Shown: positions 36,144 through 48,500 of the stretch, one piece after another
Layout: each line of letters starts with the position of its first letter
How positions within the stretch are numbered: position 1 is the first letter of the stretch
Source: Daphnia carinata
Taxonomy: Eukaryota; Arthropoda; Branchiopoda; Diplostraca; Daphniidae
Assembly (NCBI RefSeq): GCF_022539665.2
Contig: NC_081336.1
Span: 1,364,001-1,428,000 of the forward strand
Length of the DNA stretch: 64,000 bases
Direction of reading: 5' to 3'
Notes under the pieces: model-generated
Told to the model about the DNA's origin: nothing
The model's database searches: none
What the model saw: the letters and a program-made list of their open reading frames with translations, nothing else
Position numbers and translations under genes: made by a program

Positions 36144-37227
36144 TTAATCTTCCAAAAAACTTGTCAGCCGCCACTGGGAATTTTGTTGTAAGCCGAGGAA
36201 ACGAACAACCGCAGCGATATTATGGCAATCATCTAACGAAAAAAGGAGAAAAACAAAAGAAAAACATGAAGTTATTAGAGGTCAAAATTCTTCGTGTTAT
36301 TCTTTTCAGCTGATAACAAATTTTCAAGGTTTTCGACATACCGATACCACTGTGTAATCGGCCCGACTGGACCAGATTGGCGTGGGACAACATGTGCGGT
36401 AGATTGCGAGGGTAAACACCAGTCGATTCAGCAAAAATCTGGCCAACAATAATAAAATAAATAGGTTATCATGTTGTTTCTTACGTGCGACATTGCCACT
36501 GCACGCAAAGAAATAACAAAGTTCTAACCATCTTGATATTGATCCATGATTTGAAATAAGCAGGTATGCCTAGTCCCGTATGGATGCATTGGCGTGGGAG
36601 GAGTTGCTGCAAGTCCCAATCGCCGCAAGTCACGAAAGCGAATTTCTTGTTCTGCAGATTTTGCGATATGAACCATTGGTGAAAATCTTCCATTACTGTT
36701 TTCAAAGGGGATTCATCTTCAACCATATCCTTTCAGCACAGAGAAGAAAGAAAGAGAGAGATCAATCAAGAGATAACCCACATATAGGCAGCGAATTGGC
36801 AGGCCAACCTGGATAATCCCTGTGAGGCTGGTGCAGAAAGGTGTCAAGGTAGGGTGGATTTCTGGTTTGACATAGCGATGAAAAGTGCCCACTATCTCAA
36901 AACTGTTTGTCTCCACATTGAGGACAGGAAACTCGATAATCTCCTGATATGGTTTTAAAGTGCAGATATCATTTCCTTTTCGTGCAGTAAAACAGAAAAA
37001 TATTGTGAAAAATTTTATTTTACCTGTGGTCGGATTGTGCCACGTTTCCTATCACAAGTGGCCTCAAAATCGAGAACCAGTAAACGGTCAAAATGGCGTC
37101 GTCGAGGTGACTCATTTAAAAGATTAAATGAACTCGTACTACGCAGATGAGTTCGTGCTGGAAACGGACTAAATAAATGACATAACTGCTTACCGACCAC
37201 ATGCATTCCTCGGAGTAACGCACTCAC
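36144..37227 (-). CDS. ERI1-family 3'-5' exoribonuclease, ERI3-like
   Basis: Five minus-strand exons: 37227-37024, 36943-36809, 36729-36529, 36438-36342, 36232-36144; 241 aa. DEDDh exonuclease: LLVLDFEATCD (D53, E55), PQEIIEFPVL, HPTLTPFCTSLTGIIQ, FVTCGDWDLQQLLP, and HSGIDDCHNIAAV with the catalytic H and D. Order and length match ERI3-type (prion-interactor) proteins; there is no SAP domain as in ERI1. The first ~35 residues are basic, Ser/Leu-rich and free of acidic residues (MSALLRGMHVVGKQLCHLF), which suggests a mitochondrial presequence; prediction only. Expected substrate is the 3' end of structured or small RNA. Confidence 0.9.
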
Positions 37228-40200
37228 AGCAGCTTATTAGTTATCACAAAACTAAAGCTAGAAATAGCTTTCACATAAATCCATGAAGCTTTTAATCTGC
37301 CGTTAAATATAAAATGGGAATAATTTTCTGAGGACGACAATTATTTACGCTTGGTTCCGCTTCATCAAATCTCTAAACCCACGTGAAGAGATTCGCCGTC
37401 GACTGCACCCAAACGAAAGCGGGGAAAAGAAAACATTGACACCGCAATGCCATCTGGTGTTTGGCATATCCTCACGAAAGATAATAGATTGGACGGATGA
37501 GTGAATGGGGCTTATTGTTTGGCGCCGTTCACATAATAATACACGTGCCGTGCGATACAGGCTTTCCTAGAAAAGAAAATCGATCCATCATGTGTTGTGT
37601 CTGGCACTCTGATGTAATCCGAACGCACTAGGGGATCAAATACATAAAATGGAAAAGAGTGTGGTGGACGGAGAGGGAAAACAAAAACAAAACAACACCA
37701 TGCGTAGTATAAGGTCAGTCCTCCCTTGTTTTGTTTATTATATGCATTTAATATATTTGTGAACTGAAGTCATTAAACATTGCAAGCACGAAAACCACTA
37801 TCAGTATATAAAACCCAGGCGTCACTGATAACAGCGGCATGGGACACAAGCAAAGCTACAAATTTCGGGTGACTAACATGAAGAATTTCAAGGCTTTCTT
37901 AAATGGCGCAGTGCAATTGTTTACAGCAATTGGATGCAGAATATCGATTCTTCGAACTGATTACATAGTAAAAAATGTCAGATAGTCGAGCCTTGTTCCA
38001 AATACATGGAACCAATACAATATGAAACGACAACAATTTCAAGCTCATACGATATGTTCTCCAGAGAGAGATATTTTAGCCGTACACTTCTGACACCGGA
38101 TGATGACGTTTCAAAGCAATATATACTTACTATAGTTATGTAGGCTACACGAATACAGGACACGTCTTAGGAACAGTGGCCTGCCATAAAATCACTTTAA
38201 AGATATCGACCATTGATGTTTCATGCCAAGAAATATATCTTTTACAGTGATGGTGGAAACTTATTCCATCTACTGGGCAAAGGCAGTTATAGTTTATAGA
38301 CTCTACGATTCGATGAGAATATATGATAGACTATACATGTTGTTTAATCGACCTGCAAGAGCGCAATCGGTCACGATACGTGGGTCATGTCTGACTTGCT
38401 CCATTTGATATCGATCGCTCTCGTCGTCGTCGGCAATCATCAGCAAAACCTTCACGAACAAGTAATTTACAGACATGTGCCTAATAAGTGTATAGCTTCT
38501 ACTTCATTTGTATATATCCCAAGAAACGCTGAGCCACCGAAATCGTGATGTTGATACTACACTCGAATTCATGCTAAATTGATCGGCGGCTCAAGTTCGT
38601 CTGAAAGAATGTTGAAAAGTTCACGTAAGTTAAAAGTTAAAGACGAAAAGAAAAAAGGAGGTTTCACAATGAGAATTTGCCGTGCCATTGCATTGACGAA
38701 AACGGGAGGTTGCACGATGAGCTGAAAATAATAGACGGGAATCAGGATATATATTTAGCTTAATATTTGCTGACATGCTTTTATCTCCCAATCAAGGTTA
38801 CTAGCGACTTGTATTCCGGTCGTCCTATGTCTAATTCGGATATTATTTTCCTCGTTGTTTTTTTTATTTTTTGCAATTACTAGCAGAAAAGGAGTTCTCT
38901 AAACATTTGATAATTTAAGTTAACAAAGGAAAACTAACAAGTACAGAGCCTTAATGGAATGAGGTCAACAAAGAATTTTTGCTTAAGAATGATTGACATT
39001 TTGGACGGATAACAACCAAATGCATCTTCCTTTTCAAAAAAGTCTAACGAATGGAGTTATAATCTGACAAGCCACACGATAAAGAGAGGTAGGGAAAATA
39101 AAAAGTATTACCTATTACTTCCTCTTATCGGTCGACCGTCTTTTAATGCTCGAGTAGACACCAGGTTAATTATAGTCGTAATCACTGTTACAAGTTGGTT
39201 TGCAATTTGGTATCACTTGGGTTTGATTATAGCAGACATGTCGGTATTTTCGAACGCGTTGCCAGATGGAAAAATTTAAGTTGAACATTATGGCGCTGAA
39301 AGCAGTAAAATTTCTTTAACGATTTCAGGAAACATTTGATTACAATTGCATTCCTATCCCTGTTCACCTCTGGGAGATAACGCTGCCAAAATGATTAAAA
39401 TTTATCTTAACTTTGAATTTATAAATATTTTAACATTTCGGCAGACCTTGGAAATTCACGGGATTTCTTGTGTATGAGTGAAAATGAAGAAGAAACATTT
39501 TTATTTCGTACTGTGCATTAAAAACTAAAGGACTAAAAACTAGAAAGTTGAAAAATCAGGATGCAGTTCCTCCATTCACTTTCAGTTTCTGAGCAATTGG
39601 GATTGACCATGGAAACAGACAATTTCGATGTTAAATCATAAATCTCCGTATGTCGCCGAATTCTGTAAATTTTCTACTTTGACATTTGTACTTAGAAGGT
39701 CACACAGGTCATGTTTTAGAATTTCATGCAAGCCAAAGTTAGTCTTTGTAATATTATCAACGAATTTATCATGACCTATAATCCTGTTGCAAAGCAAGAG
39801 GCCCAAAAGTAAACATATCCGGTTTATGTTTGAAACAAGAACTTAAAGTACCTCTCTCAGTTCCCAATTCTCTCTTCTTAAACATAGTCATAAACCAGGC
39901 TAAAAATACATTCGGGCTAGTAAATCTGATGACAACGGGGACATCAGATTGAACAAGACAACCATAAAAAAAATTTGAATTTTCTTTATTTCCGGTTAAT
40001 GTCGTGACCCGATAGTTTCTTAGTATTTAATGTAAGATATAGGACCTTCAAAATTCTACAAGCATTGCGAGTGTGAGACCATGTAATGGCTGTGGCTCTT
40101 ACAGTAATGGATACAGTAGAAATCCTACAGCACTAATGGGTTAGTATTTATGTTTAACCGTAATGTTCTAATCTAATAACGTGTTGTCTCCACAGAAATG

Positions 40201-41077
40201 GTTGCCATCTGGGTTTGCAACTGGTGTAAAATTGTAAATACTCTAGCATCTTCAATAACTGACGTTAGATGCCACTCAAGAAAAATGAAACGGTGCTCAT
40301 AGATGGACAAGGTAAAGATTTTAACAAAAATATTTGAAATCTATGGCAATATGGCAATCCGTTTTACCCCATTCATTAGGTACTCTAAAAGAAAAACGCA
40401 GACAAATCTACATAGCAAAAGGAATACTATTGGTAACAGTTTGTTAAATGTTAGAATTAGTTCTTGCGAACATAGATGTGAAATTTATCTTTTACAGTTA
40501 ACATATTCTGGCATTTACTGCAGGAAAAATTAAATAACGAAACCTAATCACAACCAACTTACCCGACGGCCGAAGAGTCCGCCGATGGTGCTGAAGTAGT
40601 TGTATAATTGCAGAGGAAGGACTTGGCACGAATGTGATGTTACAGCGTCATGTACAGCCTTAAATACACGTAGACACGTGCCACGTTATTGCTTTCCTGG
40701 AACTATAGTGTAGGGTAGAGGAACATAATTCTGAAGGTCGATAGGTTAAACGACAAATTTTTCTTTCCAAGTGAGCCCTAGGATATGGCCATTCCCCATC
40801 GATTGACTTACCCGGTAATACTCATGGCCTTCACAACTGTTCTGTCAGCTGTTGGATCTCAGGATCTCATCTCAGGCTAGAAAATAACCGGTAGACGGCG
40901 AGAGCAGTAAAACAGGGAAAAACAAAAAAAAATTTTTATTAATTTTGGGCAAAACGGATTGCCATAGAAATTACAGTTATGGCAATCCGTTTTACCCCCC
41001 CCCCCCCCCAAAAAAAAAATTTCGGCATTTTTTTTCTTTTTGCAGCTATCGCCATCTGCCGGTCAAATTCGAATTAA
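37228..41077. other. Intergenic, 3.8 kb
   Basis: No protein-like exon chain. It contains two head-to-head copies of the ~85 bp TATGGCAATCC element (40884-40967 and 40978-41065) and a partial match at ~40345-40370. Confidence 0.55.
40884..41065. mobile_element. Head-to-head pair of TATGGCAATCC short elements, copies b and c
   Basis: Copy b is on the minus strand (40884-40967), copy c on the plus strand (40978-41065). Their GGCAATCCGTTTT ends face each other across ~10 bp. Copy c has a poly-C/poly-A expansion at ~40995-41018. Confidence 0.7.
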
Positions 41078-41741
41078 ATCTCTAAATACAATTTTACATA
41101 TTCTAAGCCATGTAAATCTATAATTTTTTTAATTAATAACCTTATTTGATTAAAATATAATTATACGATAATTATTTTATTATATTCTGCTTAATTAACT
41201 TAATCATTATTACTATTAACTATTAACTTTCCCTTTTGTACTGCAGCAAACATAATGAATGTAATTCTAATAACAACTAGAATGATTGCTTGTTTTAGGT
41301 ATAAATAATATGTTTGAGTAATATAAATTCGTTATTGTTTGTGCGGTGTGAAAATAATACACAATAACAACTTTATATTACTCAAACACATTATTTATAC
41401 CTAAACAAGCAATCATTCTAATTGTTATTAGAACAGTTTGAGTAATATAAACTCATTGTTGGTTGTTACAGTGTGAAAATAATACACAATAACAACTTTA
41501 TATTACACAAACATATTAGACCTATGTATATCTAAAACAAGCAATTATTGCTATTATTATCATTGCTGCAAAATGCAGTTCGAAATGAAAAGTTAACAGT
41601 TAATAGTAATAATAATAATTAAGTTAAGCAAGTAGAATATAACAAAATAATTACTGTATAGTTATATGTTAATCAAGTAAAGTTATTAATTTAAAAAATT
41701 ATATATTTACATGGCTAGAATATGTAAGATTAGATTTAGAG
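41078..41741. mobile_element. ~660 bp AT-rich fold-back element
   Basis: Left arm 41078-41275 and right arm 41570-41741 are imperfect inverted repeats (for example CATATTCTAAGCCATGTAAA against TTTACATGGCTAGAATATG). The loop holds a second nested inverted repeat of ~60 bp arms (41280-41345 against 41360-41425; AGAATGATTGCTTGTTTTAG / AAACAAGCAATCATTCT) and a partial third. No ORF. Looks like a non-autonomous fold-back or MITE-type insertion. Confidence 0.65.
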
Positions 41742-41754
41742 GCCCTCCCCCCTA

Positions 41755-43606
41755 GAAATAAAAAATATTGGCCTTTTTTCTGTTTTACTGCTATTGCCAT
41801 CTACCGTTCACATTTCTAGTTAATTTAGTTAACGAAAAATCATCATACTCCATTTTGGAATAAACTAAAGGAAAGGAGCAAGAAATTAAAGTGTGTTTCC
41901 CAAAGTATTACGCTTTTTTTCTTTTTTTAAAAGTTAAATCTTGATTTGGATGATTACTTTAAATTTGTTTAAAAACATTTAATTTGTGACGGATAAAGTT
42001 TCTCGTAATGACCTTTGCGTCCACAAGAGGCGCCTTAAACCGTGGCTCATCGGGCAGTTGTTTTTTCAGGCATATTTCTAGATTGGCTTAGCGCGTGCAG
42101 TCTGCCTTCCTCGCTCGATTTTGCTTCTTGACCTCGTGGCTTTAGCGACTTTTGGCGTTTAATTTACTCATTTTTCAACGCTTTTCAAGGTACGCTAATA
42201 GATAATAATTAATAGCTGATACTAATGTTTAAATAATTTTGAGTTGGACATTTTTGTTGTATTCAAAAGATTAGGTGGTGGAAGTCGTACTTGCCATGAG
42301 GTAAGAAAAATAAAAATACTATTCGGGTTAGTACATTCTAGTCTGGCTAATCCATAGTTATTAAACAGTTTGGAAAAGGACATGTTTCCATGTAATGCCC
42401 ACAAGGAGGAGGTGGGAGTCGAGCATGTAGGTGTCATAAGGTGAATATGAGACTCATATCTAGTTTTCTTTTACTGAAGTTTAGTGTTCATTTCCAACCA
42501 AGAAGTGGGCCATGTAGCAAGGGATTTTCCACAAGGAGGGGTCATTGGTGACAGCAAGTGTTACAAGGTAAACATCAATTGTATCTTCACAAAAAATATT
42601 TTATGTTCCAGTGTTCATTGTCTTACCCCTAGTGTCATGAAGTTGGCCACACCTCGAAAGGCTGTACGAATCTATTCATGAATTGACGAAAAACGGAAAG
42701 CCGTGTGAACAATATATTCCGGAAGCTGTGACATGCGATGAAAAGGAACTGTTTAAGTGGGATCGTCTGTGGGGAACGCCTTAACAATTTTGATAAAGTC
42801 ATTCTCCATCGAATCCAGGTAAGCATTTTTCGAAACAGTATTTTATGATTTGAAAATATCTATTGGGTTTGCTTTAGGTTACAGGAAAAGATGTACCTCA
42901 ATACATAACATCACTCGAAGAAGCCGGCCTGCGCCCACTACTTCAAAACATTAAGAATTCTGACTACATAAAACCAACACCTGTACAGAAAGCTTCAGTT
43001 GCAGTTACTCTTGCCAAAAGAGATTTGATTGCTTGTGCTGTCAGGGGCTCCGGCAAAACGGTAATCCAATTAATTAACGCTGTGTAATTTTGAAACCTTG
43101 ATGCCCTCGCTAACACTAACTTGATTCGAATGGGTCGGTATGAACTGGGTAAGTTGAGGAAAAAATTAATTTTGAGTGGGCACGTCGGTGATTGCGACTG
43201 CTAAAAGGTTCAATTGCATCTAAGATACTCAACAAACCCTTCGTGACATTCGTTGATTAAGTCATCTAAAATTTCACATTTCTTCATATAGGCGGCGTAC
43301 TTGGTACCGGTTATGAACATATTGTTAGAACAAGGTGTTGCTGGTGCGTCCCCGCCATGGTTCAAAAGCCAGAAGTTGTAATTGTCACACTCACTCGTGA
43401 ATTTTCGATTCGAATTCACCGCGGGTCGTGTAAATTCTCCTACAATTCGGTTTTAAAATCTGTCATTATATATGAAGGAACTGTCACGAGCCATCAGCGG
43501 TCAAATCTTCAAGCTGGGTGCAATACTCTTGTCGCGACCGCGGGGCGACTCGAGGATTTTCTCGACCTTGGAGTATTTTACTTGTCGACGGCCAGGTTTT
43601 TAATTT
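41755..43606. repeat. Left arm of 1.85 kb inverted duplication
   Basis: Nearly identical to the reverse complement of 52893-54740, with scattered single changes and small indels. The outer boundary falls inside a truncated copy of the TATGGCAATCC element; the inner boundary falls in the vasa motif II exon. It carries a decayed vasa gene. Confidence 0.9.
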
Positions 43607-43779
43607 TGGACGAAGCTGATCGAATGCTTTATGGGTTTCGGTCCCGATATTGAAAAAATTGTCAACCATCCAACGATGCCTCCGAAAGTATGTTCTCGAT
43701 GGCTTTTGAATATCAGATTTGACTGATGTAATGCTATTTGTTTCTCTGTAGGGAATCCGTCGTGTTTGTATGTTTACGG
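42200..43779 (+). pseudogene. Decayed vasa-like DEAD-box helicase, left copy
   Basis: In order: four broken CCHC knuckles (for example GGGSRACRCHK; NQEVGHVARDFPQGG lacking its first cysteines; CHEVGHTSKGC); YESIHELTKNGKPCEQYIPE; GKDVPQYITSLEEAGLRPLL; KPTPVQK (Q motif); motif I as AVRGSGKT instead of AQTGSGKT; AAYLVPVMNILLEQGVAGAS; KPEVVIVTLTREFSIRIHR (motif Ia); LVATAGRLEDFLD (motif Ib); LILDEADRM (motif II). A stop lies in the knuckle region (~42393) and another near 42782. Frame changes occur near 42780 and 43360. Introns are retained, so it is a duplicated gene copy, not a retrocopy. It ends in GIRRVCMF at ~43779, where POLD1-like sequence begins. Confidence 0.85.
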
Positions 43780-45500
43780 TTTCACTGGCGCCCAAGTCGA
43801 AAAATTGCCTTGTCTGGAAATTTGGCAAAGTGTGACGGCTTTTGGCAGAACTATGATTGAGAAAACAAGAGAGGATGTGGAGTCTAAATTTTGCGTCGAG
43901 AATGGCTATGCCCATGACGCCAAAGTAATATCCCTGGATTATGAGTAATTATTTGCAGAAGTACTGACTAATGGATTTTCTTTTAATTTAATATCACGTC
44001 AGGTAACCTATGGTAACACAGATTCCGTAATGGTGAAATTCGGTGTACCCACGGTGGCCGAAGCCATGGAATTAGGCCGAGAAGCTGTCGCATTTGTGTC
44101 GGCAAAATTTGTCAAACCCATTAATTTGGAATTGGGAAAAGTCTATTATCCCTATTTATTGATCAACAAAAAGAGGTAATTACGGTTCTGATTTATAAAG
44201 ACTTGTTAGATGAGATACCAGTTGTACTGACTGTTTCTGTCTTCACAGGTATGCAGGATTGTATTGGACCAAACCTGAAGAGTTTGATAAAATGGATTGT
44301 AAAGATATATAAACCGTTCGTCGTGATAATTGCCAACTCGTTGCCAATATTATCAATAGCTGTCTGCAGAAAATTTTGATGGAGCGGTAAACAAAAAGTG
44401 ATCAATTTTAGTATTCGAAGTGTGAGGGTTTGATATTTTCTCTTAGAGACCCATATGGAGCCTTAGAATACGCCAAACAAACAATTTCCGACTTGCTGTG
44501 CAACAAAGTCGATATCTCACTTCTGGTGATTACTAAGGTAGAGCGTAACTATGTTTTGGAATACTGTGATTTTATCCGTTTGCCTTCTTTTATAAAAAAG
44601 GAGCTGACTAAAACAGATAAAGACTACGCCAGCAAACAGCACATGTGGAACTAGCTCACAAGATGCGTAAGCGAGATGCTGGTACAACCCCAAAATTAGG
44701 GGATCGAGTTCCGTATATCATTATCGCAGCTGCTAAAAACGAGCCTCAATGTTCGTCTTTGGATTTCAAATTTCTCATGAACTATTAAGTTTTCATACGT
44801 CTTCTTTAGGCGGAAGATCCGATTTTTGTCCTGGAATACAGCGTACCTATTGATGCCCAATACTATTTGGAAAATCAGCTTTCAAAACCCTTTGTTTGGA
44901 TTTTTGAACCCATACTTGGATCTAAAGCGGAATCATTGTTGCTACGTAAACACGGACTCATCGCATTTATTTGCTTGACATAATTGAACCGTTTGTATTC
45001 CGATCGTAGATGGCGTCCGTAGATGGTTATCATACCCGGACGCCTTCAGTTGTTACTTCAAAAATTGGTGGATTGGCTAGCTTTACCACATGCAAATCCA
45101 CCTGTGTTGGATGCAAAACCGTCCTTCCAGACGATAGTGCTGTATGCAAGTAAATCTAATTTCTGCCTAACTCGGCGATGTTTGTTAAAATTACTGTTCC
45201 AGTTAAACAGATTTTGCAAGCCGAAAGAATCGGAGTTCTACCAGAGGGAAATTGGCCAACTTTATGCTCTCGAAGATTTAATCGTTTATGGACAGAATGT
45301 CAACGGTGCCAGGGAAATCTCAACGAAGAGATTCTTTGTTCCAAGTAAATAGTTTGAGTGATGTCATAATCATGTTACATACTTAATACTTATCATTTGT
45401 CACATTTAGCCGAGATTGCCCCATCTTTTACATGAGGACAAAAGTTAGAAAAGATCTCACGGAACAGGATAAACTTATGAAAAGATTTGGCCTACCCTGA
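43780..45500 (+). pseudogene. Decayed DNA polymerase delta catalytic subunit, C-terminal part
   Basis: Matches the POLD1 C-terminal half in order, with introns kept: [48 protein letters not shown] (motif C; the invariant YGDTDS aspartate is Asn at 44015-44017), [30 protein letters not shown], a stop at 44310-44312, [51 protein letters not shown] with a one-base deletion near 44640, [31 protein letters not shown], then [13 protein letters not shown] and [20 protein letters not shown] (CysB region). No start, exonuclease domain or palm N-terminus is present. Non-functional. Confidence 0.9.
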
Positions 45501-48500
45501 CAACCTACCGCTCTCGTCAATGATGGTGCATACAGGTAATGGTTTGGCTTCTGTAAAATAGATTGAAAACAATAAATTACACGACTCATTGTTCAGTAAG
45601 TTCCCCATAACCAAAAGATTTTGATAAAAATTGTGTATAGCGTCGTAAGAGTCTCGGAGGGAGTAGGCGGTAAAATGCGTGATGTCATGTAATTCCGTAT
45701 TTTGAAAAACGAATGTTGATGGCATTAGTAAGTAGGTGTATAATTATTATTAGAAACGTCACGTTGTTGTGAATGATCCAGTCGGCGAAACATCGTACGA
45801 ACTAACGCACATATAGTTAAATAGATTAAGTTCTTAGTCTTTCTGTTTTGGTTTTTTTTGTGGTTTATTTCTAGATTTTTTTTTTCTTCCCATCCCATTT
45901 AAATTCTTTTTTCATTGGCAACAAATTTTCCTTGCATTTATTTTTTTTTTTTTCTTTCCTTTTTTTCTTTTTATTACTGTCACCCGCAAAAGATGTAGCA
46001 AATTTGCAATTGACTAAATTCATTAATATCTTTTTTTAATTCAGTTATTAATTCATTTATAATTTAATTTAACTTTTTAGGAAGTGCTCATTTATACAAA
46101 CTCATTATTCTTAACGCCCAATTAAAGTCGTATTTGTCAAACAAAACATTTGCTTTAGTCTCGTAGGGGGATAGTCGCTAGGTGGCCCAGGTGCTGTGCT
46201 GAGCTGAGCTGATGGCAACATTTAACATGGCGTCGTAGCGGCTGGTTATATCACGGCAGCCGAACGTGGCAGACCTTCCTTTTTGTCGGTGAAATTCAAG
46301 GGAGGAACTGCAAATGCTCGCCGCCATGTTGTACGAACGATGTGGTCTGGCGAACACCTTGCCAAGGTGACCATGCATTACCTTCGAGTGTATTTAAGGT
46401 ATACCATTTACTTGCTTTGTAAAAGCTAGGTTTTTAACTTGTGCATCATAACGATTTTGAATTGGGTATGTTGCAAGTCGGTAGATTTGTTCCGCAGTTT
46501 CCCGGATACCAGCATCCTGCTTCGCGAGAACTACTCTACGTTGTTCTGGGGGGCTAAGACGAACATCTGAATCCGATTTTGAAGAAGTCTTGCATCGATG
46601 GACACTGACAAAATATAGGTGAAATAGCTAATTTTTTTTATTAGCAAAGTTCATTTGTGTTCAAACTCATTTTATTTTTCAGGAAGCTGCACATGAATGT
46701 TGGGTATTTTATCATAAGTAGAATAATACAGAAAGATTCTGTAGTAGTAGATCTCTTTAGTTGGGTATTGAAATTGGCTTTGGTGTGTCTGGGGTCCGAT
46801 GGGGTCCCAGTTGCATTTGATCCTACTTGTTATTTATCACTGCCAATGCCAGTCGAAAAGGAAGTACCAGTTGACCTGTATGTGGCTTACATGGATCTTT
46901 TAGCAGAAAGTTTTCTGATTTCAAGGGATTTGAAGAGTTTGAAAAATATTATGTCTCTAGGATTCCACAGTTTTACGTAATTCGATTGACAAGAAATTTA
47001 TACTGATTCTTGTTTTATTTTTCTAAAGGCAGATTCGTAATTATAAGAATTGGGAAAGAAAGTTGACGGAGGCTCAGTACCAAAAAAATTATTTCCTCCT
47101 ACCCGATTTCCTTTTCACTTGTGATAATTCTGCAGCTGGTCATGCAGATACTGTGATCAGCAGAGAAAGTTAAAAGTGCGCTGCCCGAAAAGCAAATTTG
47201 GGGTAAAAGAAAAAAACTTATTCCAACTAGTAAGCCATTTCCAAATTCAACCAACAAAAAGGTACAGAGTGAGATTTGCTTAACAATTATGTTTCTTTAA
47301 TTGATTTTAAAATTAGGAAAAGGTGGAAGGAAAAACTTGGTTCTCTAGTAGTTTTTTTTAGTTAAAATCCTTTTTGTGCAAATTCATTTTTGAAATTGTT
47401 TACTTCATTTTCGAATGGTTCCGTTCACATTTGTTGTTCATGTGAGATGTTATATTTACCAGTTACTGCATTATATTTACCACTATTGCAAGATGTTTGT
47501 TTAGGAATTACTACTGTTTTGTTTATCTGGAATGTTGTGTGGGAGTCCATCAGGAATTGCTGGTCTGCAGTAAATTTGTCAGGTAATGTTAACTCTTATC
47601 AGCAAAATGTTCCGCACTAATTGTGTTTGGTTTTCTTGGTATAGGCTAGGTGATGAACATCAATGAATCAGAAAATGTTTTGCATGTGTGGTGAATGTTC
47701 TGACAGTTTTAACAGTTGTGATGGGGTGTATTTCACTTCCACGCATCATGGTCCTTATCTATCAGTTGAATTGTATGGTTAATTTTTTGTTCGTGTAACC
47801 TCATTTCATCTTGACTCATCTAGTAGAAGTTGGTGACCTGATACAATGAACATGGAAAAATCACCTGCGCCCACGTTGACGATGATACCTGTACTTAAGT
47901 GCTGGAAACTAAAATTAAATTTTCTTTACAATTTGGTTTCAGGCTATCTTTATAATTTTTTAATAGTTTTGCATTTATTGATGAGTCCGCAAGCTCTTAG
48001 CTGATTTCCTCCTTTAGATACCGCCTGTCGACGATTTGGCAGCCTCACACAATTAAAGAACGTATGCCAAAAAGTACTTGATTCAATCTAATGTATGCAA
48101 TGTATACTAATTACACCATTCAAAACAATATTCCAGGCCAAAGTGAGCTCTTCCGAGCAGAAAAGTGACGGCGTATTCATTTAATTGAAAATAGACACAA
48201 GATAACGCACAATTGGCGTCCTTGTCTCAATGGAGAAATTTTGCCGTGGAGCTTATAACCGAAATACCATTGCAGCTGTTCAAAAAAAGAAAAGTGTATT
48301 ATCATACAGGTGTTGACTAGCTAACAATCCAGAGATACGTCAACTTGCGAAATTTCTAGATGTGTGTGAAGCGCAATCAGCATCCTTGTTGAACTGTGAA
48401 CCCAAATCATGTATTTTCCTAGAAATATCTAGGTTTTTGGATAAATAAATAAAAGACAGTAAAAAAAAATCGGGCTCAAAAACATGTTAAATCGCTATAT

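Noticed and set aside
42222-42437. Antisense ORF over the vasa knuckles, and its copy at 54058-54321
   Set aside because: Shadow of the Gly/Cys-rich vasa frame on the other strand.
43210-43419. Antisense ORF within the vasa helicase relic, duplicated at 53080-53289
   Set aside because: The sense strand carries recognisable helicase motifs in order; the antisense frame has no homology signal.
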